64,000 nucleotides of DNA. Origin: Lineus longissimus. Taxonomy: Eukaryota > Nemertea > Pilidiophora > Heteronemertea > Lineidae. Within the stretch, counting starts at the first letter, position 1, and every line of letters begins with the position of its first letter. Position numbers and translations under genes: made by a program. Below, one piece after another: positions 50,601 to 57,219 of this stretch. The DNA lies in contig NC_088311.1 of the NCBI RefSeq assembly GCF_910592395.1, positions 21,608,646 through 21,672,645 on the forward strand, written 5' to 3'. The notes below the pieces were generated by a model. The model was not told the origin of the DNA. It did no database searches and saw only the letters and a program-made list of their open reading frames with translations.

Positions 50601-53378
50601 CTAGAATACTTTGGCTAAGTAAAACCAAAGACATTGAATTACAACAAACCAATATCAGTCCCAATGTCAACATACCCTTTGTAAAAGACTATTATATTCT
50701 CGATTCCTCTCTTCTCGTAGCTTTTTACGCCGTTCACTCTCAGTGGTCGGCTCCATCTTGGCTACAAGTGGAACTTCGGGCGTCTGCCCCCGAGGAGGGA
50801 TGTTCTCTTTATAGCCATTACGCCTTGTGTCTTGATTCTAGAATGAAAAGGGCGGGACAAAATATACATATTGAACCTCTCTTGGGTGAAATCTATCCCT
50901 GCATTTCACGGAAGTAGTTACTGGCAACTCCAGCTTGATTTCTGTTTGGCAAACCTTTTATTTACTCTAAGCATGACACTGTTCAGACTATTAGACCACT
51001 TAGGAAATATACCTGAAAACAACAACTATGAAATACATCTTCATTCTTAGTTACTTGAAAAATATGTCACTACAAATATTGACTTCACTTTTTGCTAGAG
51101 TTCATAAAGCACCTCCAGATGAAGACATCATATCACATCATATATGAGGGACAAATTTGGGTGATTAAACAGTGATCCATCTTGATACATCAAGGGTTAA
51201 CATTCTAGATAAACTCAAACCCCCCAGCCACTAGTCATGCAAACCTCGTCAGCTTTAACATGCAATTGTTAACATGATGAGTCTGGGAGACCTTAACTTT
51301 AAAGCGCAGCAAAAACGAGCGATTTTAATTGTAGCCACCTGCAATACATCACAACAAAGATTTCAATGCAATTTGCAAAGCACCACACAGAAAAACTTGT
51401 TAGGCAGTTTGATTTTAGCACCTGTAAGATCACAACTACATGTAGTTCCATCAGCGTCACAACAAATAGCTCTGAACTTTTCATGCACTTGGAGTTGCAT
51501 CTTGCATAAAAACAATAAAACATTATAGCCGCAATGAACAGCAATGAAACAAAGCCTGAAACTTGAAGAGCTTTGAACAGGAAACAAGGTGTCAACTACA
51601 ACAAGATAAGATGAGCTCAGCCAATGCATGCAGACGAGAACTGAAAATCACCAAACGCTGTTAGCATATTATTGACCCGCTCTGGCAAAAAATAGACACT
51701 TGGGGGTTAAAGACAGATATTGAGGTAGTGACTTGGGCCAATTGAGCAGAAAATTACCTATAAAATGATATATGACACATGTTAACAACTTGATTGATTG
51801 AGATATGGACTTCATTCAGCCTTCATTCATTTGAACACATCATTCGATAAATTTATGTTTTGAGAAAAATGGTATCCTTAATAAAGAGGCTCCGTTGTAA
51901 GTGACAAGTGCCAACTATTGCCAGAGCGGTCACATTTAACACATGCAGAAGGCCGCCCTTCCTCTACCTGCTCCCTCAAGTGGTTCTGCAGATCCTGTTT
52001 ACGCTCCTCGACAAACTGTTGCCTTATGTACTCATACTCGCCCAATCCGAGCGCAAGACCTTGCTCAGGTTCTTCGTTAAATCGAACTCGGTCCTAGAGG
52101 GTGGACAAATCATAAGGATAAGGAGTCAAACCTAAACGGGAGGGGAGGACGTCGTGTGGTTTCCCTTGCTGTATTTACATGTACATGTACATGTACATCA
52201 TTTCCAGAAGAAAACTGTTCCAAATTTTTCTAATTTTGATTGACACTAACTAACTTTCGGCAAATTCAAAACTGGATATTCAAAATACATATCTGTATAA
52301 GAACTACATCTGTGTACATGACAGTTATAAAGTCAAACATAGTTTAAGTCACACATCGTTAATCATAATTAGCAAGCTTTCAACATGCATGCACGAATTG
52401 AGGCTGATTTTAAGTGGCAAAGCAATTGGCATCAATATGTAAAGCAGAGAAAACCAGAACTGGAAACCCTTTAAAACAAACATTTTTTGAAAACTTCTGA
52501 ACAGGAGTGTGAGTTACCAAGCCAGGAGAAGAAACCAAAGTTGCAACACATGGCAAAGTCCTTCTATTCAAATTTAGAAGCTGTAAACATTCCTTCAAAT
52601 GCTTTCCATCTTAAGCTCTGCCAGTACATTGGAAATAGCCAACAGTACTGAACTTGTCCACAGAATGCTTCATGTATAAGCCATGACAGGAATGTATTTG
52701 CAATGATATGAGGCAATTTTGGATTAGTAGAGAACCCATGCCATCAAAACATCTACCTTGTCAACCGAGTCACTTCTATCCCATCTCTTCCTTTCACGTC
52801 TTCTGTCAGCCTGATAAAAAATATGTCATGAAGTGCCTTTCACAATAGGGTATTGGCATCCCAATAGGCAGCGCTGATTGTCACTAGGGTATTTGCGTCA
52901 AAATGATGTTAAAACTAAGATAGAATTGACAATGTAATAGCCTACAACCCTAAGAGTAATATCTATCAGCATCTTCCCAGACTGTTTTGAACACATCAAG
53001 CCGACATGTTTAAAACAGTGCAGCCAAGTTCAAAATTTGAATAGAAAACAATCAAGGGTCAACATTACCCCCACTTTACCAACACATGCAAATTATGTTT
53101 ATTGTTGGCACTCAAAAGTTCAGTTCAGTTAGGTTCAAGGCACATTTTTAAAACAGTCATGAAGCTTCTGTACAAAACAGACATTCATGTATAGTTCTCA
53201 ACTTTCTCCTAACGTCAAGTCTGACACAAACAATCCCTTGCCTAAAGAAAACGAAAACCTAGTAAGTAGCAAATTTAATACCATAATAATTACACACCTG
53301 CCTTCCATCTAAATTTTGTCTTTCATTGGCTATCTTTGCCTTCTGCTGACGAATAAAGTCTTCAATGTCATCGCCCAT
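21018..53378 (-). CDS. cspp1: CSPP1, centrosome and spindle pole-associated protein 1 (44 coding exons)
   Basis: CSPP1 binds microtubules at centrosomes, spindle poles and the ciliary axoneme. Exons in order, high to low coordinate: 53298-53378, 52757-52810, 51968-52093, 50676-50837, 48653-48727, 48004-48093, 47688-47798, 47249-47422, 46843-46965, 45948-46112, 45405-45548, 43445-43504, 42999-43055, 42616-42695, 42327-42408, 41699-41739, 39916-40045, 39332-39406, 39116-39142, 38407-38554, 37761-37854, 36680-36781, 35489-35548, 35109-35156, 34236-34345, 33558-33596, 33164-33245, 32728-32872, 32355-32404, 31708-31805, 31229-31422, 30850-31053, 30315-30455, 29825-29959, 29149-29196, 28143-28217, 27287-27317, 26984-27167, 26606-26775, 26050-26175, 24694-24792, 22722-22837, 22433-22541, 21018-21517. 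All have AG/GT borders and compatible phases. The sum is 4,965 nt, or 1,654 residues plus stop, longer than human CSPP1 (about 1,200). Family marks include KENIPP, RNREYN repeats, [20 protein letters not shown], a long charged coiled coil and a Pro/Arg-rich tail. Two exons (45405, 39332) have an alternative acceptor 3 nt away. Confidence 0.92.
26050..29959 (-). CDS. cspp1: CSPP1 exons 34-40
   Basis: Exons 34-36 are Pro-rich ([16 protein letters not shown] and similar) and probably disordered. Exon 37 is 31 nt. Exon 38 contains [20 protein letters not shown], a conserved helix near the C-terminus of the family, followed by [10 protein letters not shown]. Exon 39 has [15 protein letters not shown] and exon 40 ends in a helix, [16 protein letters not shown]. 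Reading through the exon 40 donor reaches an in-frame TAA four codons later, so intron retention would truncate the protein there. Confidence 0.9.
26445..26566. repeat. 40-bp tandem repeat, 3 copies
   Basis: CAGCATAACCATTACGTTTT recurs at 26462, 26502 and (as CAGCATATAACCGTTACG) 26542, a 40-bp period, inside the CSPP1 intron between exons 39 and 40. The third copy abuts exon 39. Confidence 0.85.
26810..26960. repeat. dispersed repeat (GTCCTTNATAGNGAGG family)
   Basis: The segment contains CTGTCCTTGATAGGGAGG, GGAGAGGTGTCCTAATTACAG and AGAGAGTGTCCTATTAG, alternating in both orientations. It lies in a CSPP1 intron and belongs to the family also seen at 16209-16350 and 61886-62045. Confidence 0.5.
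30315..31805 (-). CDS. cspp1: CSPP1 exons 30-33 ([12 protein letters not shown] motif and coiled coil)
   Basis: Exon 30 has [16 protein letters not shown] at about residues 923-938, the most diagnostic CSPP1 signature (human has a Trp-containing version). Exon 31 is Gly-rich and ends [12 protein letters not shown]. Exons 32 and 33 (about residues 1010-1124) are an almost uninterrupted run of Glu, Arg, Lys and Gln with heptad Leu and Ile, such as [19 protein letters not shown]. This is a single long coiled coil, probably the microtubule- or partner-binding rod. Confidence 0.92.
31530..31650 (-). mobile_element. tRNA-derived SINE-like element
   Basis: On the minus strand from 31650 the sequence starts GAGCGGCAGTGGTCATGTAG and carries GGTTCAATCCC at 31581-31591, a good Pol III B-box. 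The spacing of about 50 nt from an A-box-like TGGTCATGTAGG is as in tRNAs. It cannot be folded as a complete tRNA by eye and sits in a CSPP1 intron in the same orientation as the gene. Confidence 0.5.
32355..39142 (-). CDS. cspp1: CSPP1 exons 19-29
   Basis: Exon 19 is only 27 nt (KSRQPPQQR). Exon 21 carries [20 protein letters not shown], the short helical repeat typical of CSPP1. Exon 28 has [14 protein letters not shown] and exon 29 [16 protein letters not shown], helical pieces of the same kind. Exons 22-27 encode a loop rich in Pro, Gly and Asn, including a seven-Gly run in exon 27. Six of these exons are under 90 nt and non-symmetric in phase, so skipping single exons would usually break the frame. 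Confidence 0.88.
34400..34584. mobile_element. foldback element, copy 1 (GGGGTCATCTCA... family)
   Basis: The left end AAGGGGTCATCTCATAAGAG and right end CATCAAGCAATTTTGAGATG are in inverted relation. The middle has GGCATCATCC and GGCATCAAGC. A second copy is at 37205-37414. It lies in a CSPP1 intron and is non-coding. Confidence 0.6.
34861..34932. repeat. tandem duplication of about 39 bp
   Basis: AGGGTCATCCTTTAATGGTT followed by TGAGTGAAACAA is repeated immediately with one base change. It is a recent local duplication in a CSPP1 intron. Confidence 0.85.
35614..35952. repeat. 120-bp direct duplication flanking an AT palindrome
   Basis: The segment beginning AAATATTCAATTTGATGTTT and ending GTGCAAAGGCAAC occurs at about 35614-35734 and again at about 35834-35952, nearly identical. 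Between them, 35736-35832 is almost pure A/T, with arms of AAATTTTTTAAAAAATT type that pair with TTTTTTAATTTTTTAATT. It looks like a duplication formed around an unstable palindrome. It lies in the CSPP1 intron between exons 22 and 23. Confidence 0.85.
37205..37414. mobile_element. foldback element, copy 2
   Basis: It starts AAGGGACCATCTCAAAATTG and ends in the inverted partner GGCATCAAGCGATTTTGAGA. The interior resembles the 34400-34584 copy. It lies in the CSPP1 intron between exons 21 and 22. Confidence 0.65.
38846..38960 (+). mobile_element. tRNA-derived SINE-like fragment
   Basis: TGGTATAGTGCTCGGG (A-box-like) is followed about 37 bp later by GGTTGGAGTTCGATTT (B-box-like). The rest does not form a tRNA. 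It lies in the CSPP1 intron between exons 19 and 20, opposite in orientation to the gene. Confidence 0.4.
39332..43504 (-). CDS. cspp1: CSPP1 exons 12-18
   Basis: Exon 12 carries [14 protein letters not shown], another SLPL-type segment. Exon 13 repeats the [13 protein letters not shown] cassette. Exon 14 has [20 protein letters not shown], close to the family's TPTYEELL region. Exons 14 to 17 move through phases 2, 0, 2 and 0, and the codons rebuilt across the junctions (CG/G, AA/G) are sense. Exon 17 contains [20 protein letters not shown]. Exon 18 may begin at 39406 or 39403. Confidence 0.88.
40304..40469. mobile_element. PIF/Harbinger-like MITE with TTA target duplication
   Basis: The element is 166 bp, with left terminus GGGCCGAATTTACGAAGGGT and a matching inverted right terminus ending in AAATTCGGCCC; about 24 bp match with one mismatch. 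It is flanked by TTA at 40301-40303 and 40470-40472. A 3-bp TTA/TAA duplication is typical of PIF/Harbinger elements. It is non-coding and lies in the CSPP1 intron between exons 16 and 17. Confidence 0.8.
43533..44695. mobile_element. 1.16-kb non-autonomous element with core tandem repeats and terminal hairpin
   Basis: It begins near TTGTGCTCACCTCATGTG and ends with the hairpin GCTCACCTCTGCTAAGAGGTGAGC followed by TAAAAAG. Inside are three copies of a unit of about 300-310 bp, marked by CCTCTGTGACCTTGA at 43660, 43973 and 44274, and then a (GAC)n microsatellite. The plan of core tandem repeats plus microsatellite plus 3' hairpin resembles pearl-type, Helitron-related elements of invertebrates. 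That family name is my inference. It lies in the CSPP1 intron between exons 11 and 12. Confidence 0.65.
44556..44640. repeat. (GAC)n microsatellite
   Basis: It has about 28 tandem GAC triplets, flanked by GGACGACGGAC at each side. The poly-Arg reading frames crossing it on both strands are artefacts of the repeat. Confidence 0.97.
45405..47798 (-). CDS. cspp1: CSPP1 exons 7-11 (RNREYN cassette and Arg/Asp-rich segment)
   Basis: Residues 197-435. Exon 7 repeats the family motif [20 protein letters not shown]. Exons 8-10 are dominated by Arg, Asp and Tyr in DRYDDRD-like runs and are probably disordered. Exons 8, 9 and 11 end in nearly the same peptide ([19 protein letters not shown]), each directly before a phase-0 donor, which suggests duplication of an exon end. 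Exon 11 (45405-45548) has no ATG but reads open for 48 codons between AG and GT. Its acceptor could be 3 nt upstream, adding one Gln. Confidence 0.85.
48004..53378 (-). CDS. cspp1: CSPP1 exons 1-6 (N-terminal region)
   Basis: Residues 1-196. Exon 1 opens [20 protein letters not shown], an acidic start followed by a short helix, as in CSPP1. The ATG at 53378 has a good context (A at -3, G at +4). Just upstream on the minus strand is TTTTTTTTCTTTTACTTGAAG, a convincing acceptor, so the transcript probably has a separate non-coding first exon. Exon 3 carries [15 protein letters not shown], the counterpart of the family's GLSLPLGEDYERKK segment. Exon 4 has [14 protein letters not shown] and then [11 protein letters not shown]. 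All six exons begin and end in phase 0. Confidence 0.9.
48233..48350. repeat. short inverted repeat
   Basis: GGATGGCAAAAA at 48233 faces TTTTTGCCATCC near 48339-48350. It is a small foldback of about 118 bp in a CSPP1 intron, with no other features. Confidence 0.5.
52177..52199. repeat. (TACATG)n microsatellite
   Basis: A short run of alternating TACATG is self-complementary. It lies in the CSPP1 intron between exons 2 and 3. Confidence 0.8.
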
Positions 53379-53955
53379 TCTCACCTTCAAGTAAAAGAAA
53401 AAAATAATGAGTGATCAGCAGTATAATAAACGAAGGATATTCTCCAGATACATTCCTTTTGAAAAGGGTGTGGATTTGTTTCTAAATAAACTATCTTCTT
53501 CTTTTTCCGATCCTCCGACTTAGCTTCCCTTTTTATGGACATTTTACAGTGTTTTACCTCTCATCCTACTTCACCATTAAGGGCGTGTGAATAAAACTTA
53601 CGTAACGTTCACATGTGTAACCGTCACCATAGATAACCTATTGCTGTCATTGTGACTATCTTCAATGACAATGTTATGTACATTTACACTACGGTGACAT
53701 GGTCCTTCACGATAGCAACAGATAAAACTGCTGCTCAGGGCCAAATTGTGCGGTTGTATACCACCGTTTTCTATTGTATGTGAACTTAAATCACTAATCT
53801 TTAGTAACAATAGCTTTGATTAAAAATCAACCAATTCAAAAAGGTGTTAATTACCAGTTAATTGCGGTTAATTTTGACATCAATATAGGAATGTTTATCA
53901 ATGGCTGACAAATCGAGACCGAGGCTCAAAGAATTAGAAGCGAAAAACTAACGAT

Positions 53956-54340
53956 GTGTAAACTGTTGATGAAATTGCTGATGAAAATGTTGATGTGGGT
54001 CCTCTAACTTTGGTGGCTTGACATTTGTTTGTTTTTAAATATATTTTTTAAAAATACGCTTATAATCTATAAGTACTAGGACCCATCAACAAAATCTAAA
54101 AGCCGATCAGCGCACCTCGAAAACCTAAAAAAATGGCCTCCACTCTTTGATCAAAATCACCCATTCATATAAAGTATTTTCTATTTTCTATTTTACCACC
54201 TCACTAGATGACTCTAAAGTATAATATAGCGCATTTTGATTGAAAAATATTTAAAAAACAAACAAATATCAAGCCACCAAAGTTAGAGGACCCCATCAAC
54301 ATTTTCATCACTCATCAGCAATTTCATCAACAGTTTACAC
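53956..54340. mobile_element. 385-bp foldback element with about 100-bp arms
   Basis: The left arm (GTGTAAACTGTTGATGAAAT, GTCCTCTAACTTTGGTGGCT, ATTTGTTTGTTTTT) is mirrored in the right arm up to CAGTTTACAC. Identity is high, apart from a few bases of insertion. The AT-rich middle of about 185 bp is non-coding. No clear target duplication is visible. It sits between the divergent CSPP1 and MMACHC starts. Confidence 0.85.
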
Positions 54341-54360
54341 CTTCCCTCTAAAAATAGAAT

Positions 54361-54372
54361 GATCACGTGATC
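54361..54372. promoter_or_regulatory. 12-bp E-box palindrome
   Basis: GATCACGTGATC is a perfect palindrome around CACGTG, the class bound by USF, TFE and MYC-type bHLH-ZIP factors. It lies 459 bp upstream of the MMACHC start codon and about 1 kb upstream of the CSPP1 start codon. Confidence 0.4.
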
Positions 54373-54428
54373 TTCCTGGAAACAAAGGTCTCACTAGCCG
54401 GTGCGGAGGCCAGGCCTACCTGCCTCCA

Positions 54429-54447
54429 AAATGACGCGACGTCATTT
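54429..54447. promoter_or_regulatory. inverted pair of ATF/CREB half-sites
   Basis: AAATGACG and CGTCATTT are separated by CGA, forming a perfect 8+3+8 inverted pair that also contains ACGTCA. It lies 57 bp from the E-box palindrome and so strengthens the case for a promoter here. Confidence 0.4.
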
Positions 54448-54830
54448 CATGCATACCCCAATTTCCAGCGGCTGTAGACTTGGTATAGTAGCACCTTACT
54501 CTCACACAACATATACATTTCTGAACAGCTTGTCTCTTGTAAAATACATCTGGCCAAGTTTCAACGTCGTCTAGACTTACAGTCATGCACAGACTGATGA
54601 TGTAGCACTATGCATGAGACACCCTGTATGTTAACGCAAATTTGAAAAATGGTATTTTCCTCAAATAATCGTCAAAGCTACCCCTTCACAAAAAACATCG
54701 GACATTTATATTTGAACAAGTAGCAATAGGGATAGGGTAGGCCTATCTGTATCCTTGGTAATCACTCGAGATTGAAGAACTAGTTTTTTGGCCGACCTGA
54801 TCATCACTGGCTAGTGAGACCAAAACTAGC

Positions 54831-56635
54831 ATGGACAAGTGTCTTGAATTTGAACAAATCTCATCAAAAATAAACGATCTGCTATCACCATATGGCTTTG
54901 AATGTTATCCCTGTCTTGTAGAATGGTACAATGAGATGGTTCAGAATGCGTTTAGACTAGAATATGCTGCAGATACCTTATTATTTGTGATATTAAGTAC
55001 ACCATCAATGTTTGAAAAATCCATCTTGCCTTTTATTGAAGAAACCAAGGTGAAAGGGGTCAGGCATGTCAGGGATCCCGTTGATGATTGTATTCGCCAT
55101 CATGTACAGCGGGTGAAGCAGGTCAGTGATGGTGATTGTTTGAAGTTTACAAGTTACACAACGGCAGGCATGATTTTATCTGTGGGCCTAAAGCCAACAA
55201 ACAGTTCAGTCAGTGGACAATTTTGGCAAAGATAAACCAGAACCCAATTGAAACAAATGTGCCCCCCTGTAACACGACGCCAACTTCAGACAATGCTATA
55301 AGCCACTGTGACCCTTCGTTCCAGTTGAAACACATGACTGGTCAGCACCCAAACAAAGTATATATCCAAAGGAGTTCCAGTTGAGTTGCTTTTGGTTTTG
55401 TAAAAAAGCTATAGATTCATTGTTCTAGGGTTGTGTTTTCTGATGTGATAGAATTTCCTGACTTTCTCTTTTAGTGTCTAGCTGACTATGACATCGAAGA
55501 AATGTACGACTTTGAAATGGACAGTAACAGAAAGCCAAAGATATTGGTCCAGACAGCTGCTCATGTGGCCGGAGCAGCATATTATTATCAAAGAAAAGAC
55601 GTTGCCAACGACCCTTGGGGTAAAACTAAGGTAAGGCTCCTAGTCCTACTGGCTCAGTGACTGTGGAGCCTGAAAACCTTGACATTTTCACGGGTATTTT
55701 ATATTCCCCTGACTTTTGCCAATGCATACTTAAAAAGCCCACAAATTTCCGCTGTAATCCATAAGCCTTTTGATTTGGCGACAAACGCGATATTTAGTCC
55801 ACTGCCAATTGAAAATGGGCTTAGTCTCCATGTAATTCTGAGTGTGATTTTGATGCAAAATTTCGACATTTTCCCCTCGGGAAATGTGGTGCTGAGTCTC
55901 CATAGTGTTGCAGTGGACACTACCTGTATATACGTGACCTTAGAGTAACTAGTCTGGTTACTCTAAGATATACATGTATATACGTGACCTTAGAGTAACT
56001 AGTCTGGTTGCTCTAAGATGTGACCCATAACAGCAAAACCAGGGACATGTTGCTCTAAGTTTGGCCGGCTGAGACGGACTGGTTGCTCATTTCACTGTTG
56101 CCTGCTTTTTGTGAAATCTGAGTCATTATCTCCTGGTGTCATTTGGGCTCATCTCCTGTGGACATGCCCCTGGTTTTGCTGTGATGGGTCACAAATGCTA
56201 TTACACTACCTGAAGGAACAATCCAAATCATGTCAGCCATTCTAAAGTTAATGGATTCACTATCCTAACCCTTGCTCAGTTTTTCTGTTTCTTTTTCAGA
56301 ATATATATGGTGTTAGTTATCATCCTAAGTTTGGAGGCTGGTTTGCCATGAGAGGAGTCGTTGCCTTCAAAAATTTTAGTTTTCCTGATCTCCCCAAGAG
56401 GACTCCACCTGAAGTGCTAAAAACTGATGCAGAAAAGATTGATCTTCTTGAAAAGTTCAATAATAACTGGCAGGACTGGACAGAGGCTGGATTCAGGGAT
56501 GTTATACCAGTTGAGGCCAAATATTCTGATGAACAAATCCGATATTTTGACACAAAACCGAAGGATCGGTTCAAAATGCTTGGTATTGAACGAGAGAACA
56601 GTGCCAATGATGACCTTTTGGTTGGTCATGGTTAG
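54831..56635 (+). CDS. mmachc: MMACHC, cyanocobalamin reductase / alkylcobalamin dealkylase
   Basis: MMACHC is the cytosolic protein that receives incoming cobalamin, strips its upper ligand (with glutathione for alkyl-cobalamins) and passes it on for methyl- and adenosylcobalamin synthesis. Exons are 54831-55121, 55475-55630 and 56300-56635. Both introns are phase 0 with clean GT/AG borders. The product is 260 residues. Conserved marks: [11 protein letters not shown] near the start, the LSTPSMFEK segment, DPVDDC, the cobalamin-contacting [18 protein letters not shown] (H127, equivalent to human His122), DPWG, and [14 protein letters not shown] (R167, equivalent to human Arg161, a cblC mutation site). 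The Pro/Ser-rich tail of the 282-residue human protein is missing and the end is [13 protein letters not shown]. The start ATG has a good context (AGCATGG). Intron 2 contains a tandem duplication and a MITE. Confidence 0.96.
55926..56018. repeat. 50-bp tandem duplication of a hairpin
   Basis: TATATACGTGACCTTAGAGT begins at 55927 and again at 55977. Each unit contains the palindrome TTAGAGTAAC/GTTACTCTAA around TAGTCTG (second copy with one change). It is in MMACHC intron 2, directly before the MITE. Confidence 0.9.
56019..56193. mobile_element. TGTGACCC-family MITE, copy 1
   Basis: The element is 175 bp. Left terminus TGTGACCCATAACAGCAAAA is mirrored at the right by TTTTGCTGTGATGGGTCACA. The interior (GAGACGGACT, TCTCCTGGTGTCATTT) is shared with 63531-63720. 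It is non-coding and in MMACHC intron 2. No clean target duplication is seen. Confidence 0.85.
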
Positions 56636-57219
56636 CTTTATTAATTCTCTTCTTTTGTGAATTTCGAACTGCTAATAGTTCGCTATCAATGTAGGGAATG
56701 GTTTAAACATTGTAAGGTTAACTGGACATGCTATTTCCATTGATTGTTCAATGATGTTGAATGTAGCACAGTATTTTTATTTGTTTGCAGGTTGCCAATG
56801 CATATTTAGATCTCACATTTTACAGTAGGGCTCAATCAGGTCTCAGGCAATGAGGGGTAGTCGGTCCAGCACTAGTATCTTAGTATACAGCGCATTTCAG
56901 TATGTACTACATGTTTAGTTGTTGTTCAATACATGTACACAAAATATGTCTAACGTATATATCTCTTCAATAATGTAACAATATATGTCATTTCTGTTCA
57001 TTTCATTTTAGTCTTTTGATTAAACCACTTTGATTTAACGCATTAGGACGCGCGACAAGCATTCAACCTCCAATTTAGGTCTGCCGGGCTGCTGCTGCAG
57101 AGCCACTGAAAGGCTCATCGGAGCTGATATTGCGGATCTATGGCAGGTATTGGGTTGTGTGGGAAACATTGCCTTGTGGACACCCTTTAATGGAGATAAT
57201 ATGGTGTCGCTAGCAGATG
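56636..57219. other. MMACHC 3' flank
   Basis: This is the probable 3' UTR and downstream DNA. ATTAAA at 57019-57024 and AATAAA at 57268-57273 (in the first minisatellite unit) are the nearest poly(A) signal candidates. No exon is visible. Confidence 0.5.

Larger units (their letters stand above)
53379..54830. promoter_or_regulatory. divergent CSPP1-MMACHC intergenic region
   Basis: 1,452 bp separate the two start codons, with genes pointing away from each other. The region should hold the 5' UTR exons and promoters of both. Visible candidates are the CSPP1 5' UTR acceptor at about 53385, the E-box palindrome GATCACGTGATC at 54361-54372 and an inverted AAATGACG/CGTCATTT pair at 54429-54447. 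Half of the space is filled by a foldback element. I found no TATA box or initiator that I would defend, and which sites serve which gene is inference. Confidence 0.5.

Noticed and set aside
54831-55235. Unspliced 134-codon frame as the full MMACHC start exon
   Set aside because: Homology stops exactly at the GT donor at 55122 and resumes at 55475, so the last 37 codons are intron.
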